NCBI RefSeq assembly: GCF_001311845.1
Contig: NZ_BBCC01000058.1
Location: 1-32,351, forward strand
From: Desulfosarcina cetonica JCM 12296
Lineage (GTDB): Bacteria; Desulfobacterota; Desulfobacteria; Desulfobacterales; Desulfosarcinaceae
DNA: 32,351 bases
Direction: 5' to 3'
A program made the translations under genes and the position numbers. Numbering within the stretch: the first letter of the stretch is position 1; each line of letters begins with the position of its first letter. The notes beneath the pieces were generated by a model. The model saw only the letters and a list, made by a program, of their open reading frames with translations. It was not told where the DNA came from and did no database searches. This document shows, piece by piece, positions 9,397 to 17,610 of this stretch.

Positions 9397-10446
9397 GTGA
9401 TCGAGACTCAGGACAGACAGCACGAGGAACGCTACAAGAACCGGTGGTACGGCAAGTACCGGGCCTTTATCCGCGACAACAACGATCCGGAAAGGCTCGG
9501 CCGCTGCCGTCTGGAAATACCGGCGGTGCTCGGTAAAGGCAGGGACAACTGGTCCGACTGGGCGTGGCCCTGTTTCCCTTACGGCGGCAACGAGGACATC
9601 GGTGTCTTTCTCGTCCCCGAGGAGGGCGCGTCGGTGTGGGCCGAGTTCGAAGGCGGCAACATTCAGTACCCGATCTGGTCCGGGGTGTGGCTTGCCAAGA
9701 GCAACCCCGGCGAGCAACCCGAAGAAGGCAAGCGACTGTGTTCGGACCCGACCTGTCAAGACTGCGAGGACAAGGTCGAGCACAAGCCGGACCGGCGCGA
9801 CAACCTGGAACACCGCAAATACCACGACCACCCCCCGTACTACTGCCCGCGTCGGAAGGTGCTGCTGAAGACCGAAACCGGTCACACCATCGTGGTCGAT
9901 GATCGTGACGAGGAGGAATTCCTCAAAGTCATCGACCGGGCGGGACAGATTCTCCATATGGACTGCCGCGTGAAGCGGGATGTGCAGACCGGCAACGCCC
10001 GTCGGCGTGGAACCAAGGACGCCGAGCAAGGGGACCAGCTTGATATCGACTCCGATATCAAGGAGCAACGCGCCAGGATCGAGATCACCGACTTGTGCCG
10101 GCAGTTCATGAGGTGGGAGGCCTGGAAGGACAAGGAGAAAATCCACATCCAATCCTGCGACAAGACACGCGCCCGCTGGCAGAAGATTCTGATCGACACC
10201 ACCAAGGGACGGGAAAAGGTCCACGTTTGGGGACTCTGCGGTACGCAGGAAATCCTCATCGACTCCACCGCCGGGGCCGAGATGATCCGCCTCACGGACA
10301 AGGCCGGCCAGGTCATCGTCATGAACGCCGCAGCCGGTCAGGAACGCATCCAGGCCACGGACAAGTCGGGCAGCGTGATTCTCATGGACGGGGTCATGGG
10401 AAACATCATCGTCCGCTCCAGCAATAAGGTGCTGATCAACACATGA
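9397..10446 (+). CDS. Baseplate spike / gp5-gpV-type protein
   Basis: 349 residues, GTG start. Trimeric membrane-piercing spike below the hub. Residues about 18-105 are an OB-fold of the gp5/VgrG type (YRAFIRDNNDPERLGRCRLEI, WAWPCFPYGG, FLVPEEGASVWAEFEGG, YPIWSGVW). The second half consists of short beta repeats (VLLKTETGHTIVVDD, KILIDTTKGREKVHVWG, IRLTDKAGQVIVMNAA) typical of the spike beta-helix. A cysteine cluster lies between the parts: C115-x4-C120-x2-C123 and C150. It ends as ATGA overlap with the glycosyltransferase start. A PAAR tip gene is four genes on, including the spike itself. Confidence 0.85.
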   Translation: MIETQDRQHEERYKNRWYGKYRAFIRDNNDPERLGRCRLEIPAVLGKGRDNWSDWAWPCFPYGGNEDIGVFLVPEEGASVWAEFEGGNIQYPIWSGVWLAKSNPGEQPEEGKRLCSDPTCQDCEDKVEHKPDRRDNLEHRKYHDHPPYYCPRRKVLLKTETGHTIVVDDRDEEEFLKVIDRAGQILHMDCRVKRDVQTGNARRRGTKDAEQGDQLDIDSDIKEQRARIEITDLCRQFMRWEAWKDKEKIHIQSCDKTRARWQKILIDTTKGREKVHVWGLCGTQEILIDSTAGAEMIRLTDKAGQVIVMNAAAGQERIQATDKSGSVILMDGVMGNIIVRSSNKVLINT

Positions 10447-11225
10447 AGGAAACGCTAACATATCCAACGGTGTCGGTGATCATCAGGGGATACAACCGGG
10501 AGCGATATATCGGTCCGGCCATCGAAAGCGTGCTTGCCCAGACCTATACGGATTTCGATCTGCTGATCTGGGATGACGGTTCGACCGACAAGACCGCCCG
10601 GATCGCCATTGAATACGCCAAAAAAGACAGGCGCATCCGTGTCGCCGCCTGCGAGCATCGGGGGGCCGTCAAATCCTTGAAGGCCGCCGTGGCGGATACC
10701 TTCGGCGCTTACCTGTGTTGGGTGGACAGCGACGACCTCTTGTCACCCAGGGCCTTGGAAGAAACGGTCGCGGTCCTGGACGAGCATCCCTCGGTGGGAA
10801 TGGTCTATACCGATTACCAGCTCATTGACGCCGCCGGACGAATCAAGGGACGTGGGCGACGGTGCTGCATACCCTACAGCAAAGACCGGCTGCTCCTCGA
10901 TTTCATGACCTTCCACTTCCGCCTCATGCGCCGATCCGTTTTGGAACAGGTCGGCGGCATCAATGAGGATTTCAGGTGCGCCGAAGACTACGACCTGTGT
11001 CTGCGCTTGTCGGACATCACGGAAATCCGCCACATTCAAAAACCGCTCTACCAATACCGGGTCCATCCCCGGTCTATTTCCCATGAGATGCGTCTGGAAC
11101 AGGTCCACTGGTCTCGGGAAGCCATTTCCAATGCGTTGAAGCGCAGAGGGCTGGCGGACCGCTTCGAGGTCGACCTTCAGATTCGAGAACGCTTTTCGTT
11201 GAGAAGGAGAAACCTCGATGAGTGA
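10443..11225 (+). CDS. Family 2 (GT-A) glycosyltransferase inside the tail operon
   Basis: 260 residues. GT2 features: N-terminal TVSVIIRGYNRERYIGPAI, nucleotide-binding D44-D45-G-S-T-D49, metal-binding D95-S-D-D98, and the catalytic-base region E181-D182-Y-D-L. It has no membrane segment and no signal peptide, so it should act in the cytoplasm with a nucleotide sugar. It overlaps the spike gene by 4 bases and the next gene by 8, so it is a fixed member of the operon rather than a loose insertion. Probable role: glycosylate a tail or fibre protein, or modify a surface glycan. Sugar and acceptor cannot be read. No frame break. Confidence 0.85.
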   Translation: MKETLTYPTVSVIIRGYNRERYIGPAIESVLAQTYTDFDLLIWDDGSTDKTARIAIEYAKKDRRIRVAACEHRGAVKSLKAAVADTFGAYLCWVDSDDLLSPRALEETVAVLDEHPSVGMVYTDYQLIDAAGRIKGRGRRCCIPYSKDRLLLDFMTFHFRLMRRSVLEQVGGINEDFRCAEDYDLCLRLSDITEIRHIQKPLYQYRVHPRSISHEMRLEQVHWSREAISNALKRRGLADRFEVDLQIRERFSLRRRNLDE

Positions 11226-11592
11226 ACACGATCATGGCCAAGTGCCGTGCAACTGGGAGCAGAGTGAGCGCCTCCTGGCGCGCACCTTCGACGCGTGGCG
11301 GGCCGAGTTCAGGGCCATCCTCGAAGACCACCGCCGGGAGATTCAGGCGCGGCTGGAAAAGATCGAACGTGAGATCGAGAAGAAATCGGACAAGGAAAAT
11401 GTCGATCTCGTGGTGCGCAACATCCAGAGTGACCTGCGGCGTCACAGCGACGACATCAAAAACCTGCAGACTGGTCTGAATCAGAAGATGGGCGTCGAGA
11501 CCATGTGGAAGGTGGTCGGCCTGGTGCTCGCCATCAGCGGGGCCGTCGGCGGGGTCGTCGGCTTTTTGATCCGTGTGTTGACGGGGAAGTGA
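11218..11592 (+). CDS. Coiled-coil plus C-terminal membrane anchor protein (XhlA-like)
   Basis: 124 residues. Residues about 20-90 are highly charged and helical (RREIQARLEKIEREIEKKSD), predicted coiled coil. Residues about 97-119 (VVGLVLAISGAVGGVVGFLI) form one membrane span with a short basic end. This layout matches the XhlA/haemolysin family of phage holin-associated proteins. The second membrane protein in this part of the operon, it could pair with the gene at 9056 in lysis. An anchoring role for tail assembly is also possible. The ribosome site AAGGAG lies within the glycosyltransferase end. Confidence 0.6.
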   Translation: MSEHDHGQVPCNWEQSERLLARTFDAWRAEFRAILEDHRREIQARLEKIEREIEKKSDKENVDLVVRNIQSDLRRHSDDIKNLQTGLNQKMGVETMWKVVGLVLAISGAVGGVVGFLIRVLTGK

Positions 11593-11594
11593 TC

Positions 11595-11860
11595 ATGACC
11601 AGACCGCAAGCCAGACTCGGGGACATTTCCAGCCACGGCGGCGTGATCATCACCGGCGCGATCCGGACTGTGGTCAATGGAATGCCGACGGCACGACTGG
11701 GTGATCTGCACGCCTGTCCTATACCGGGCCACGGCGTCACGCCCATCGTCACCGGCAGCCTCGACACAACCACCGAGGCATGCCCAACGCGCGGGTGGGT
11801 GACGTCACCGCCTGTGGCGCGGTCATCGTGACCGGCAGCATGGACACCACGGACAACTGA
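11595..11860 (+). CDS. PAAR-repeat spike tip protein (one frame break)
   Basis: Sharp cone that caps the spike. Frame breaks at GG 11777-11778; one added G gives TTEGMPNARVGDVTACGAVI, a normal second PAAR half, and an 88-residue protein. Two repeats are clear: ARLGDISSHGGVIITGA..VVNGMPTARLGDLHACP, and MPNARVGDVTACG..IVTGSMDTT. The conserved His/Cys residues for the zinc-binding tip are present. It begins 2 bases after the previous stop. Confidence 0.87.
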
Positions 11861-11870
11861 GGGGCGACGC

Positions 11871-12203
11871 ATGGATTACGAAGATTTGGGGTTTCATTAC
11901 TGGGATGTGTTTCCCAAGAAGATCAAGGTGACGCGCAGCTGGTGGTCCTTGTCGGTTCCGCTTTCGATTCGGGGCATGCCAAGGGGCGAGTTGCAGTATG
12001 AGACCGTCGATTCCAGTATCGCCTGGGTCGATTGGGAAGGCCGCGTTCGGCTCGGTTGGCGGACGGGTGCGACGATCATTATGGTTTACGACTCCCCCGC
12101 ACGGGACAGCGTCCGTTATGTGGAGGTCGAAGTGGTCGAGGAATACGGCGGCGGGTATGGTGAGCGTCCTAAAGGAGATGTGTGGTATGGTCCTGTGGGA
12201 TGA
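11871..12203 (+). CDS. Ig-like (Big_2-type) domain protein
   Basis: 110 residues. The middle (YETVDSSIAWVDWEGRVRLGW, then TGATIIMVYDS) fits the bacterial Ig-like Big_2 pattern of 'S.IA.VD..G.V....G.T.I.V'. The start YWDVFPKKIKVTRSWWSL and the Gly/Tyr-rich end are not familiar. Together with the PAAR gene it may decorate the tail tip or baseplate. The end overlaps the next gene by 17 bases. Function is inferred only. Confidence 0.55.
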   Translation: MDYEDLGFHYWDVFPKKIKVTRSWWSLSVPLSIRGMPRGELQYETVDSSIAWVDWEGRVRLGWRTGATIIMVYDSPARDSVRYVEVEVVEEYGGGYGERPKGDVWYGPVG

Positions 12204-12537
12204 AGAAGGTTCAGGATATGGCGACGGGTACGGATACGGCGAGGAAGGCGGGCCGATCATAGAACAGACCAGTTCGTCGCTCTCTCACTATGAGATCATG
12301 ACGCTGGTGCGGCTATTGGCCTTCGGCCTCGGTGTGACCGGCGACGAAGAAGAGCCCTTTCTGCTGCAAATCAAAGACAATCTGGTTGAGATCAAGGACA
12401 TCCTTCTGCAAAGCCACCAGGCATCCGAAGCCTTGCGGGCCGAGGCGCAAACGGTCCTGGAAGCCCATGCGGAGAGCGCCCAGCAATACATGCAGAACGT
12501 GGATCAACCGCAACCGCCGGATTATCACCCTTCCTGA
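12187..12537 (+). CDS. Gly/Tyr-rich plus helical protein, unrecognised
   Basis: 116 residues. Start ATG 12187 has a GGAG site 9 bases upstream, and this is better than the far-upstream start at 11998, which runs antiparallel to known coding. The first 25 residues are low complexity (EEGSGYGDGYGYGEEGG). The rest is helical and charged (LLQIKDNLVEIKDILLQSHQ, LEAHAESAQQYMQNVDQPQ), ending in a Pro-rich tail. I know no family. The next gene starts 2 bases after its stop. Confidence 0.55.
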   Translation: MVLWDEEGSGYGDGYGYGEEGGPIIEQTSSSLSHYEIMTLVRLLAFGLGVTGDEEEPFLLQIKDNLVEIKDILLQSHQASEALRAEAQTVLEAHAESAQQYMQNVDQPQPPDYHPS

Positions 12538-12539
12538 CC

Positions 12540-13153
12540 ATGCCGTCCGGCACTTCGGTGCGCGAACTGCCGGACGGCGGCAGACTGTTCACCCTTGCCG
12601 ACGGCGTAATGGTCCGCGTGAGTCCGGCAGGGGCACTCACCGCAATCGGCACCGACGGCACAGCCACTGAACTGGAGCCCGCCAAAGGCGGAATTGTAAC
12701 CCTGCCGGACGGCAGGGAATTGACCTTGAAGCCGGAAGCGGTCCGTGTCACCCACGAGGCCGCTGGTATTGAAGGATTACCGCTGGATATCGATCCAGTG
12801 CAAACGTCGGAAGACCGCTATAGAGTCGAGCTGCCGGATGGTTACCGCCTGGATGTCTCCCACGGGGATCGGACAGCCTTGATCGGTAACCCGGTCGGCA
12901 CTGTGGACGTCCTGAGCATCACCCGCATCGAAGGTATCGGAGAAAAGGTGACGGTACGTCTGGTTCCCGGCGGAGCCAAGGGGTTCTCGACGCAGGATAG
13001 CGGCCATAAGGGAATCATCGAGGCGGACGGAACGATCCATCTGTCCATGGAGAACGGTCTCGACCTGGTCATCCGCTTCCCGGACGCATCGATGCCGGCG
13101 GGGACGATGGCCAAGACGATCAGTCCACGATCATCTGTGAGGAGTGCGATTGA
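12540..13153 (+). CDS. LPDG-repeat beta protein (one frame break near the end)
   Basis: Reconstructed length 204 residues. Short beta repeats recur: RELPDGGRLFTLADGVMVRV, VTLPDGRELTLKPEAVRV, VELPDGYRLDVSHGD, and IIEADGTIHLSMENG. Such LPDG hairpins suggest a beta-solenoid or stacked-hairpin structural protein near the spike or baseplate. The plain frame would run on through gp25 as nonsense. One added C at 13125-13126 gives the ending PTIICEECD and a stop at 13151-13153 that overlaps the gp25 ATG (TGATG), which is a strong hint that this is the true end. Start ATG 12540. Confidence 0.55.
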
Positions 13154-13607
13154 TGAGTCTGGACTTTCTCGGCAGAGGTCTGAAGTTCCCTTTCCGATTC
13201 CAGCGACGCTCGGGCGGAGCCCAGATCTCCTCGGCCACATCCAGGGAACACGAACACATTCACGAAAGCATCATCCAGATTCTCGGCACGCGCCCGGGCG
13301 AACGGTTCATGCGTCCGGAATTCGGCTCCCGCCTCAAAGACCTGGTGTTCGAAGCCAATGACGAGGTGTTGAAAGGCTGATCCGCCATTATGTGATCGAC
13401 GCGGTCAAGCGGTGGGAAAAGCGGGTCGTCGTCACCGGCGTTTCCTTTGACGACTCGCCGCAGAACATCGACCGCAATCTCCTGCCGGTTCATATCTCGT
13501 ACCGGGTCATTCAGAGCCAGGTGGAAGGAAATCTGGTCTACCCCTTTTACCGCGAGCCCCGCCAGGTATCCCAGCCCCGACAGTTCCGCGCCTCCGTCGG
13601 TAAGTAA
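13153..13607 (+). CDS. Baseplate wedge protein gp25/gpW family (one frame break)
   Basis: Start at ATG 13153 (GAGGAG site upstream) rather than 13144. The first half holds the gp25 hallmark HESIIQILGTRPGERFMRPEFGS, including the EFGS motif. The frame breaks at 13372-13376 (AAAGG); one added G gives NDEVLKGLIRHYVIDAVKRWE and the usual C-terminal half VLPVHISYRVI, total 151 residues. In T4-type tails gp25 forms the lysozyme-like core of the wedge and contacts the sheath. It is followed by J and I, the usual wedge order. Confidence 0.87.
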
Positions 13608-13670
13608 CAAGCGGGTCCACCCGGCTGTCCGGGACGGCCCCTGTTACCGAAAAACGATGGATGACCGGAA

Positions 13671-15080
13671 ATGGGCAGAGCAAGCATCGACTATACCAAC
13701 AAGGATTACGAGTCCCTGCGTCGGGAGTTGCTGGCGCGGGTGCCGCAGTTGACCGACCGCTGGACGGATTTCAACGCGTCCGACCTCGGTGTGGTCCTGC
13801 TGGAGCTCTTCTGCGGAGTGGGCGATATGCTCGCCTACTACCTCGACGCCCAGGCGGCCGAGGCTTTCCTGCCCACCGCCCGTCAACGACAGAACGTCAT
13901 CAATCTCTGCAAGCTGGTCAGCTACCGGCTCGACGGTCCGGTTGCCGCATCAACCTCCCTGCGTTTCACCCTGGCCGCGCCCCTCGATGCGGATCTGATC
14001 ATTCCGAAAGGAACGGCGTGCAAAGCCCGCCTGGAAGAAGGCGACATCGTATTCGAAACGGCGGCGGACGCGACGATCCCCAGGGGACAGACAAGCCTCG
14101 AGACGGGCGCGCGTCAGGGCGAAAGCAGGACCGAGACCTTCACTGGCACGGGCGAACCGAACCAGTCGTTTCTCCTATCGGGAACGGCGGTCGCCCATGG
14201 AACCATCCGGATCACCATCCAGGCCGAACAATGGACGGAAGTTCTTCATTTCCAGGAGAGCGACAGCGACGCTCGACATTTCCAGACCGACACCGACGGA
14301 CTCGACCATGTCCGCATCTTCTTCGGCGACGGGTTGCGCGGCGGAGTGCCTCCAGCCGGTTCCGAAATCAGCGTCGAATACCTCGAAACCCTGGGGGCCG
14401 GGGGGAACCTCGGATCGGACCTGATCTCGGAGCTGCTGAGCCCTGTCTACCAGGGAGGCGAACAGGTCGCCTTGACCGTCACCAACCCGGTCCCGGCGAC
14501 CGGTGGTGCGGACAGGGAATCTCTGGAACACGCCCGCAAGCAGGCTCCGGCTGAAGTCCGGTCCCTGTGGAAGGCCGTCACCAAGGACGACTACCAGGCG
14601 TTGGCCGAGGGTTTTCCCGGCGTGGCCAAAGCCCAGGTCCTTGACGTCAATGACTGCAAGAACATCCGCTACTACCAGGTCAATCTGGCGGTCGCCCCCG
14701 ACGGAGGCGGCCCGCCCTCGGCGCTTCTCAAGCAGGACCTCTCCGCTTTTCTCGAATCGCGCAAGGTCATCACCATCGAAATCAATCTCTTCGATCCGGT
14801 CTATCACCCCGTGAACGTGGATGCCGAGGTATACACCTATGTGGGTGAAGACCTCGACCTTATCCGAAGCCGGACCGAGCAGGCTCTTGATGAACTTTTC
14901 GCCTTCGAGCGCATGGCTTTCGGTGTTCCGGTTCACTTCTCGGACCTGGTGGCCGTGCTCGACGGCGTGCGGGGCGTAAGCCACGTGCAGATGTACGCCC
15001 CGCAGCAGGACATCGATATCAGGCCCGGTGAGATCGCCGTCCTCGGTCAGCTGAACCTCGACGTCAGGAGGGCATCCTGA
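13671..15080 (+). CDS. Baseplate assembly protein J (gp6-like wedge)
   Basis: 469 residues, intact. Baseplate J features: DYTNKDYESLRRELLARVPQ, WTDFNASDLGVVLLELFCGVG, an AEAFLPTARQRQNVINLCKLV helix, VRIFFGDGLRGGVPPAGSEI, LGAGGNLGSDLI, and the J core ADRESLEHARKQAPAEVRS..AVTKDDYQALAEGFPGVAKA. Forms the baseplate wedge that triggers sheath contraction. The stop TGA overlaps the next ATG (TGATG). The 63-base gap before it has no gene that I can support. Confidence 0.9.
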   Translation: MGRASIDYTNKDYESLRRELLARVPQLTDRWTDFNASDLGVVLLELFCGVGDMLAYYLDAQAAEAFLPTARQRQNVINLCKLVSYRLDGPVAASTSLRFTLAAPLDADLIIPKGTACKARLEEGDIVFETAADATIPRGQTSLETGARQGESRTETFTGTGEPNQSFLLSGTAVAHGTIRITIQAEQWTEVLHFQESDSDARHFQTDTDGLDHVRIFFGDGLRGGVPPAGSEISVEYLETLGAGGNLGSDLISELLSPVYQGGEQVALTVTNPVPATGGADRESLEHARKQAPAEVRSLWKAVTKDDYQALAEGFPGVAKAQVLDVNDCKNIRYYQVNLAVAPDGGGPPSALLKQDLSAFLESRKVITIEINLFDPVYHPVNVDAEVYTYVGEDLDLIRSRTEQALDELFAFERMAFGVPVHFSDLVAVLDGVRGVSHVQMYAPQQDIDIRPGEIAVLGQLNLDVRRAS

Positions 15081-16651
15081 TGTCATCCTATTTCGAGAAG
15101 AAACTCATAGATCTTCTTCCGCCCCTCTATCGGGAACGTGACGAGACCGGGGACCTGGAGACCTTCCTCAAGGTTCCGGCCGCGAGTCTGGACGAGCTCA
15201 AGCTCCTGGCCGACCGGTTCCCCGAAATTTTCGATATCGACCGGTGCGAAGATCGATTTCTTCCTCTCCTCGGCGAGATCGTGGGGCATCGTTTCGATCC
15301 GCTTTCCGACGCCGCGAGGCAACGACGGCTGATCCGCGAGGCCGTAGAAATCTACCGGCGCAAGGCGACCATCCCGGCCATCGGGCGCTCGCTTACCGAC
15401 CTGGGGTGGCAGGGGCGGATCGACGAGACCTTCCGCAAGGCGCTGCGCCTCAACCGCAGGCCTATTGTGGGGCGGGCCAAGCTGCCCGGCTTGATCTACA
15501 GCCTGGGCGTTTACCGCATCGACAGCGACAACATCGTCCAGGGAATCCGTCCCGGATTGGTCTTTCACCATCCGGCCGGAACCAAGGTCTTTTTCCTCCA
15601 ATGGCTTTACTCGCTCCTGTCCATGGAATCGGATTTCCAGGCGGTCATCAAGAAAGTGGTGGAGCGGGTCTGCCTCGGGCACCTGCACGAGACATTCGTG
15701 GTCAGCCACAACGCCCTGAACACCGACTATCACCTTACACGCAAGAACAAGACCTGGGGCTGGTGGCGGATCACAGACGGCACTACGCTGATGCAGGACG
15801 TGGAACATGCCGCGGTATGCATTTCCCGCTGGCATGGACGCACGCCCCGATTCCGGCTGAATGTTGGAAACCTCAACGATGAGCGGCTGCCCAATCTGTG
15901 GGTCAGCGAACGCCGGGCCGCGTTTTGTTGCGAGATCGACACCAAGCCGTCGGAACCTCCGGTCGACGCCTTCATCAGACTCGCCGGCCAAGACCTGAAC
16001 CGTTCCCGTCTCAACCGATCTGCGACCGCCTGCAGGATCAAATTCAGGCAGAAGGACATGTTGTCCGAGGCCGATCAACCGGCTTCCGAAATCACCGGCG
16101 ACCGCCGCACCCACCGGTACGGCAAACGTTCCCGGCTGTCGCACTGGTTCCGTATCGGGCATTCCAGGATCGGCCGCCGGGACAAGGTCTCCGGTGCCGC
16201 TGTGGGAAGGCATCTGTTCATCACAGCCTACGCCAACGCTCAGTGGTCCGAGGTCAGCGCGGCTTGGGACATCGTCGACCGCTGGCGGGCTCGTAGACCG
16301 GGCTTTTCGCTGAACGGGCGCACCCTGAACGGAACGGAACTCACCGATGCCTATGTGACCGAAGCCCGGGCGTCGTTCGAGCTGGACGTGGACACCGGTA
16401 TCCCCCGTCGACGACGGGTGGAGACGCTGGTGCTGGGCAACCGCAGGCTCAACCATACGGGATTGAGACTGTCAGTGGACCGGACCCGGCCCATGCGGTT
16501 GGGACTCATGCCGCTCAACGCCGCAGGTTTCCGCATCTCCAAGCCGTCGTTGCGCTGGCGTTTCCGACAGAAGGACGACCACGCGGAAGCGCAGGCCGGT
16601 TTCGAAGCGGCGGTCAATCGATACACGGTCACCCAATGGCCGGCGGCATAG
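15080..16651 (+). CDS. gpI-like tail protein with tandem C-terminal repeat
   Basis: 523 residues. The N-terminal 200 residues are of the P2 gpI / phage tail_P2_I type (LLPPLYRERDETGDLETFLK, LGEIVGHRFDPLSDAARQRRLIREAVEIYRRKAT), joining baseplate to fibres. The C-terminal half carries two related repeats, about residues 230-330 and 375-505. Corresponding parts are ISRWHGRTPRFRLNVGNLN / VDRWRARRPGFSLNGRTLN, WVSERRAAFCCEIDT / YVTEARASFELDVDT, and FRQKDMLSEA / FRQKDDHAEA. The repeats are probably fibre-attachment or chaperone-type domains. No frame break. Confidence 0.8.
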   Translation: MSSYFEKKLIDLLPPLYRERDETGDLETFLKVPAASLDELKLLADRFPEIFDIDRCEDRFLPLLGEIVGHRFDPLSDAARQRRLIREAVEIYRRKATIPAIGRSLTDLGWQGRIDETFRKALRLNRRPIVGRAKLPGLIYSLGVYRIDSDNIVQGIRPGLVFHHPAGTKVFFLQWLYSLLSMESDFQAVIKKVVERVCLGHLHETFVVSHNALNTDYHLTRKNKTWGWWRITDGTTLMQDVEHAAVCISRWHGRTPRFRLNVGNLNDERLPNLWVSERRAAFCCEIDTKPSEPPVDAFIRLAGQDLNRSRLNRSATACRIKFRQKDMLSEADQPASEITGDRRTHRYGKRSRLSHWFRIGHSRIGRRDKVSGAAVGRHLFITAYANAQWSEVSAAWDIVDRWRARRPGFSLNGRTLNGTELTDAYVTEARASFELDVDTGIPRRRRVETLVLGNRRLNHTGLRLSVDRTRPMRLGLMPLNAAGFRISKPSLRWRFRQKDDHAEAQAGFEAAVNRYTVTQWPAA

Positions 16652-16660
16652 GAGGAATGA

Positions 16661-17254
16661 ATGGCGATCCACTTGTTTGAAGACGGCGCTTTGACGCAGC
16701 AGATATCCGAAGGCGACCTCACGAACCCGGACGACGACACCTATAACGGGACCGACGGAGAGGCGAAGGACAAGGAACTCTTCCTGGCGAACGAACAGAC
16801 TGTTCTCGCTTCGCCCCTGGCGTCGGGCGAAACCTCGCTGCAGACGGCCGAACCTCGCTTCACCGACGGCGAGGTCATCATCATCGACTCGGAACAGATG
16901 CGCATCCAGAGCGGTGGAGGAACCACCACTCTGGGTGTGGAGCGCGGCTACGGGGGGACGACCCCAGCCGCCCATGCCGCGGGCGCTCCAGTCTACTCGG
17001 GATACGACTACACCGGCCTTGTGGTCGAACCGGTCGATACCGCGGGCGGGGACGAATCCGGCTGGTATTCACTGGCACTGAACCAGGTCGATTTGGACGG
17101 GGCGGTGCCCGGAGATCCGCTCAACCTGGGCGACAAACCCCACGACGTCACCGTCTCCTTCTGGAGGCGCTGCGAAGTACCGCCGGGAACGGCGGTCCAG
17201 AACAAGACCGACTTGAAGCTGCGGATCACCGGAACGGAGAACCCGATCCTGTAG
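16661..17254 (+). CDS. Tail/fibre structural protein
   Basis: 197 residues with a GGAGGA site 4 bases before the ATG. Acidic and beta-rich. The segment LQTAEPRFTDGEVIIIDSEQ, RIQSGGGTTTLGVERGYGGT and PAAHAAGAPVYSG is a module seen in many phage baseplate and fibre proteins. I do not know a precise function. It follows gpI, where fibre and adaptor genes normally sit. Confidence 0.55.
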   Translation: MAIHLFEDGALTQQISEGDLTNPDDDTYNGTDGEAKDKELFLANEQTVLASPLASGETSLQTAEPRFTDGEVIIIDSEQMRIQSGGGTTTLGVERGYGGTTPAAHAAGAPVYSGYDYTGLVVEPVDTAGGDESGWYSLALNQVDLDGAVPGDPLNLGDKPHDVTVSFWRRCEVPPGTAVQNKTDLKLRITGTENPIL

Positions 17255-17264
17255 GAAAGTCAAT

Positions 17265-17597
17265 ATGTCGATCAGCGTGGAAACAGATATTCAAATCGTC
17301 GTGTCGAGGATGGTTGGCGTGAATGTCGATGCCGGGCATCGAATCGTTCGCGCGGTAGAAAACCATGCGGATTCGACCCTCGTGGTTCAACAGCCGTTGG
17401 CTTTCAGCGCTGACATCGCTGTTCTGGTTCAACATTGGCTCGACGCCAAGAAAGACGCCCGGCAGATGGTTTTCGGTTCACTCGACCGGACCGTGACCAC
17501 AAAGCAGCGCGTGGTTCACTCACTGACGCTTGGGCCGGATGTCCGCCAGATCGTTTTCGCCGTGCTCATCAACGAGAGCCACGAGGTACAAACCTAA
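17265..17597 (+). CDS. Small tail-region protein, unrecognised
   Basis: 110 residues, AGGAAA site upstream. A mixed alpha/beta pattern with two similar stretches: IVRAVENHADSTLVVQQPLAFSAD and IVFAVLINESHEVQT. Repeats of the type 'RQMVFGSLDRT' and 'RQIVFAVLINE' suggest short beta hairpins. No family recognised; probably a tail structural or adaptor protein from its place. Confidence 0.4.
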   Translation: MSISVETDIQIVVSRMVGVNVDAGHRIVRAVENHADSTLVVQQPLAFSADIAVLVQHWLDAKKDARQMVFGSLDRTVTTKQRVVHSLTLGPDVRQIVFAVLINESHEVQT

Positions 17598-17610
17598 AGG
17601 AGGAAATCAC

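Noticed and set aside
9286..10467. 393-residue minus-strand ORF
   Set aside because: Antisense shadow of the high-GC spike gene, with no ribosome site or family motif.
12540..13361. ORF of 273 residues as one protein
   Set aside because: After about 13125 it reads through gp25 in the wrong frame; the real end is at the TGATG overlap with gp25.
15083..16456. 457-residue minus-strand ORF
   Set aside because: Shadow of the gpI-like gene; composition follows the codons of the + strand.
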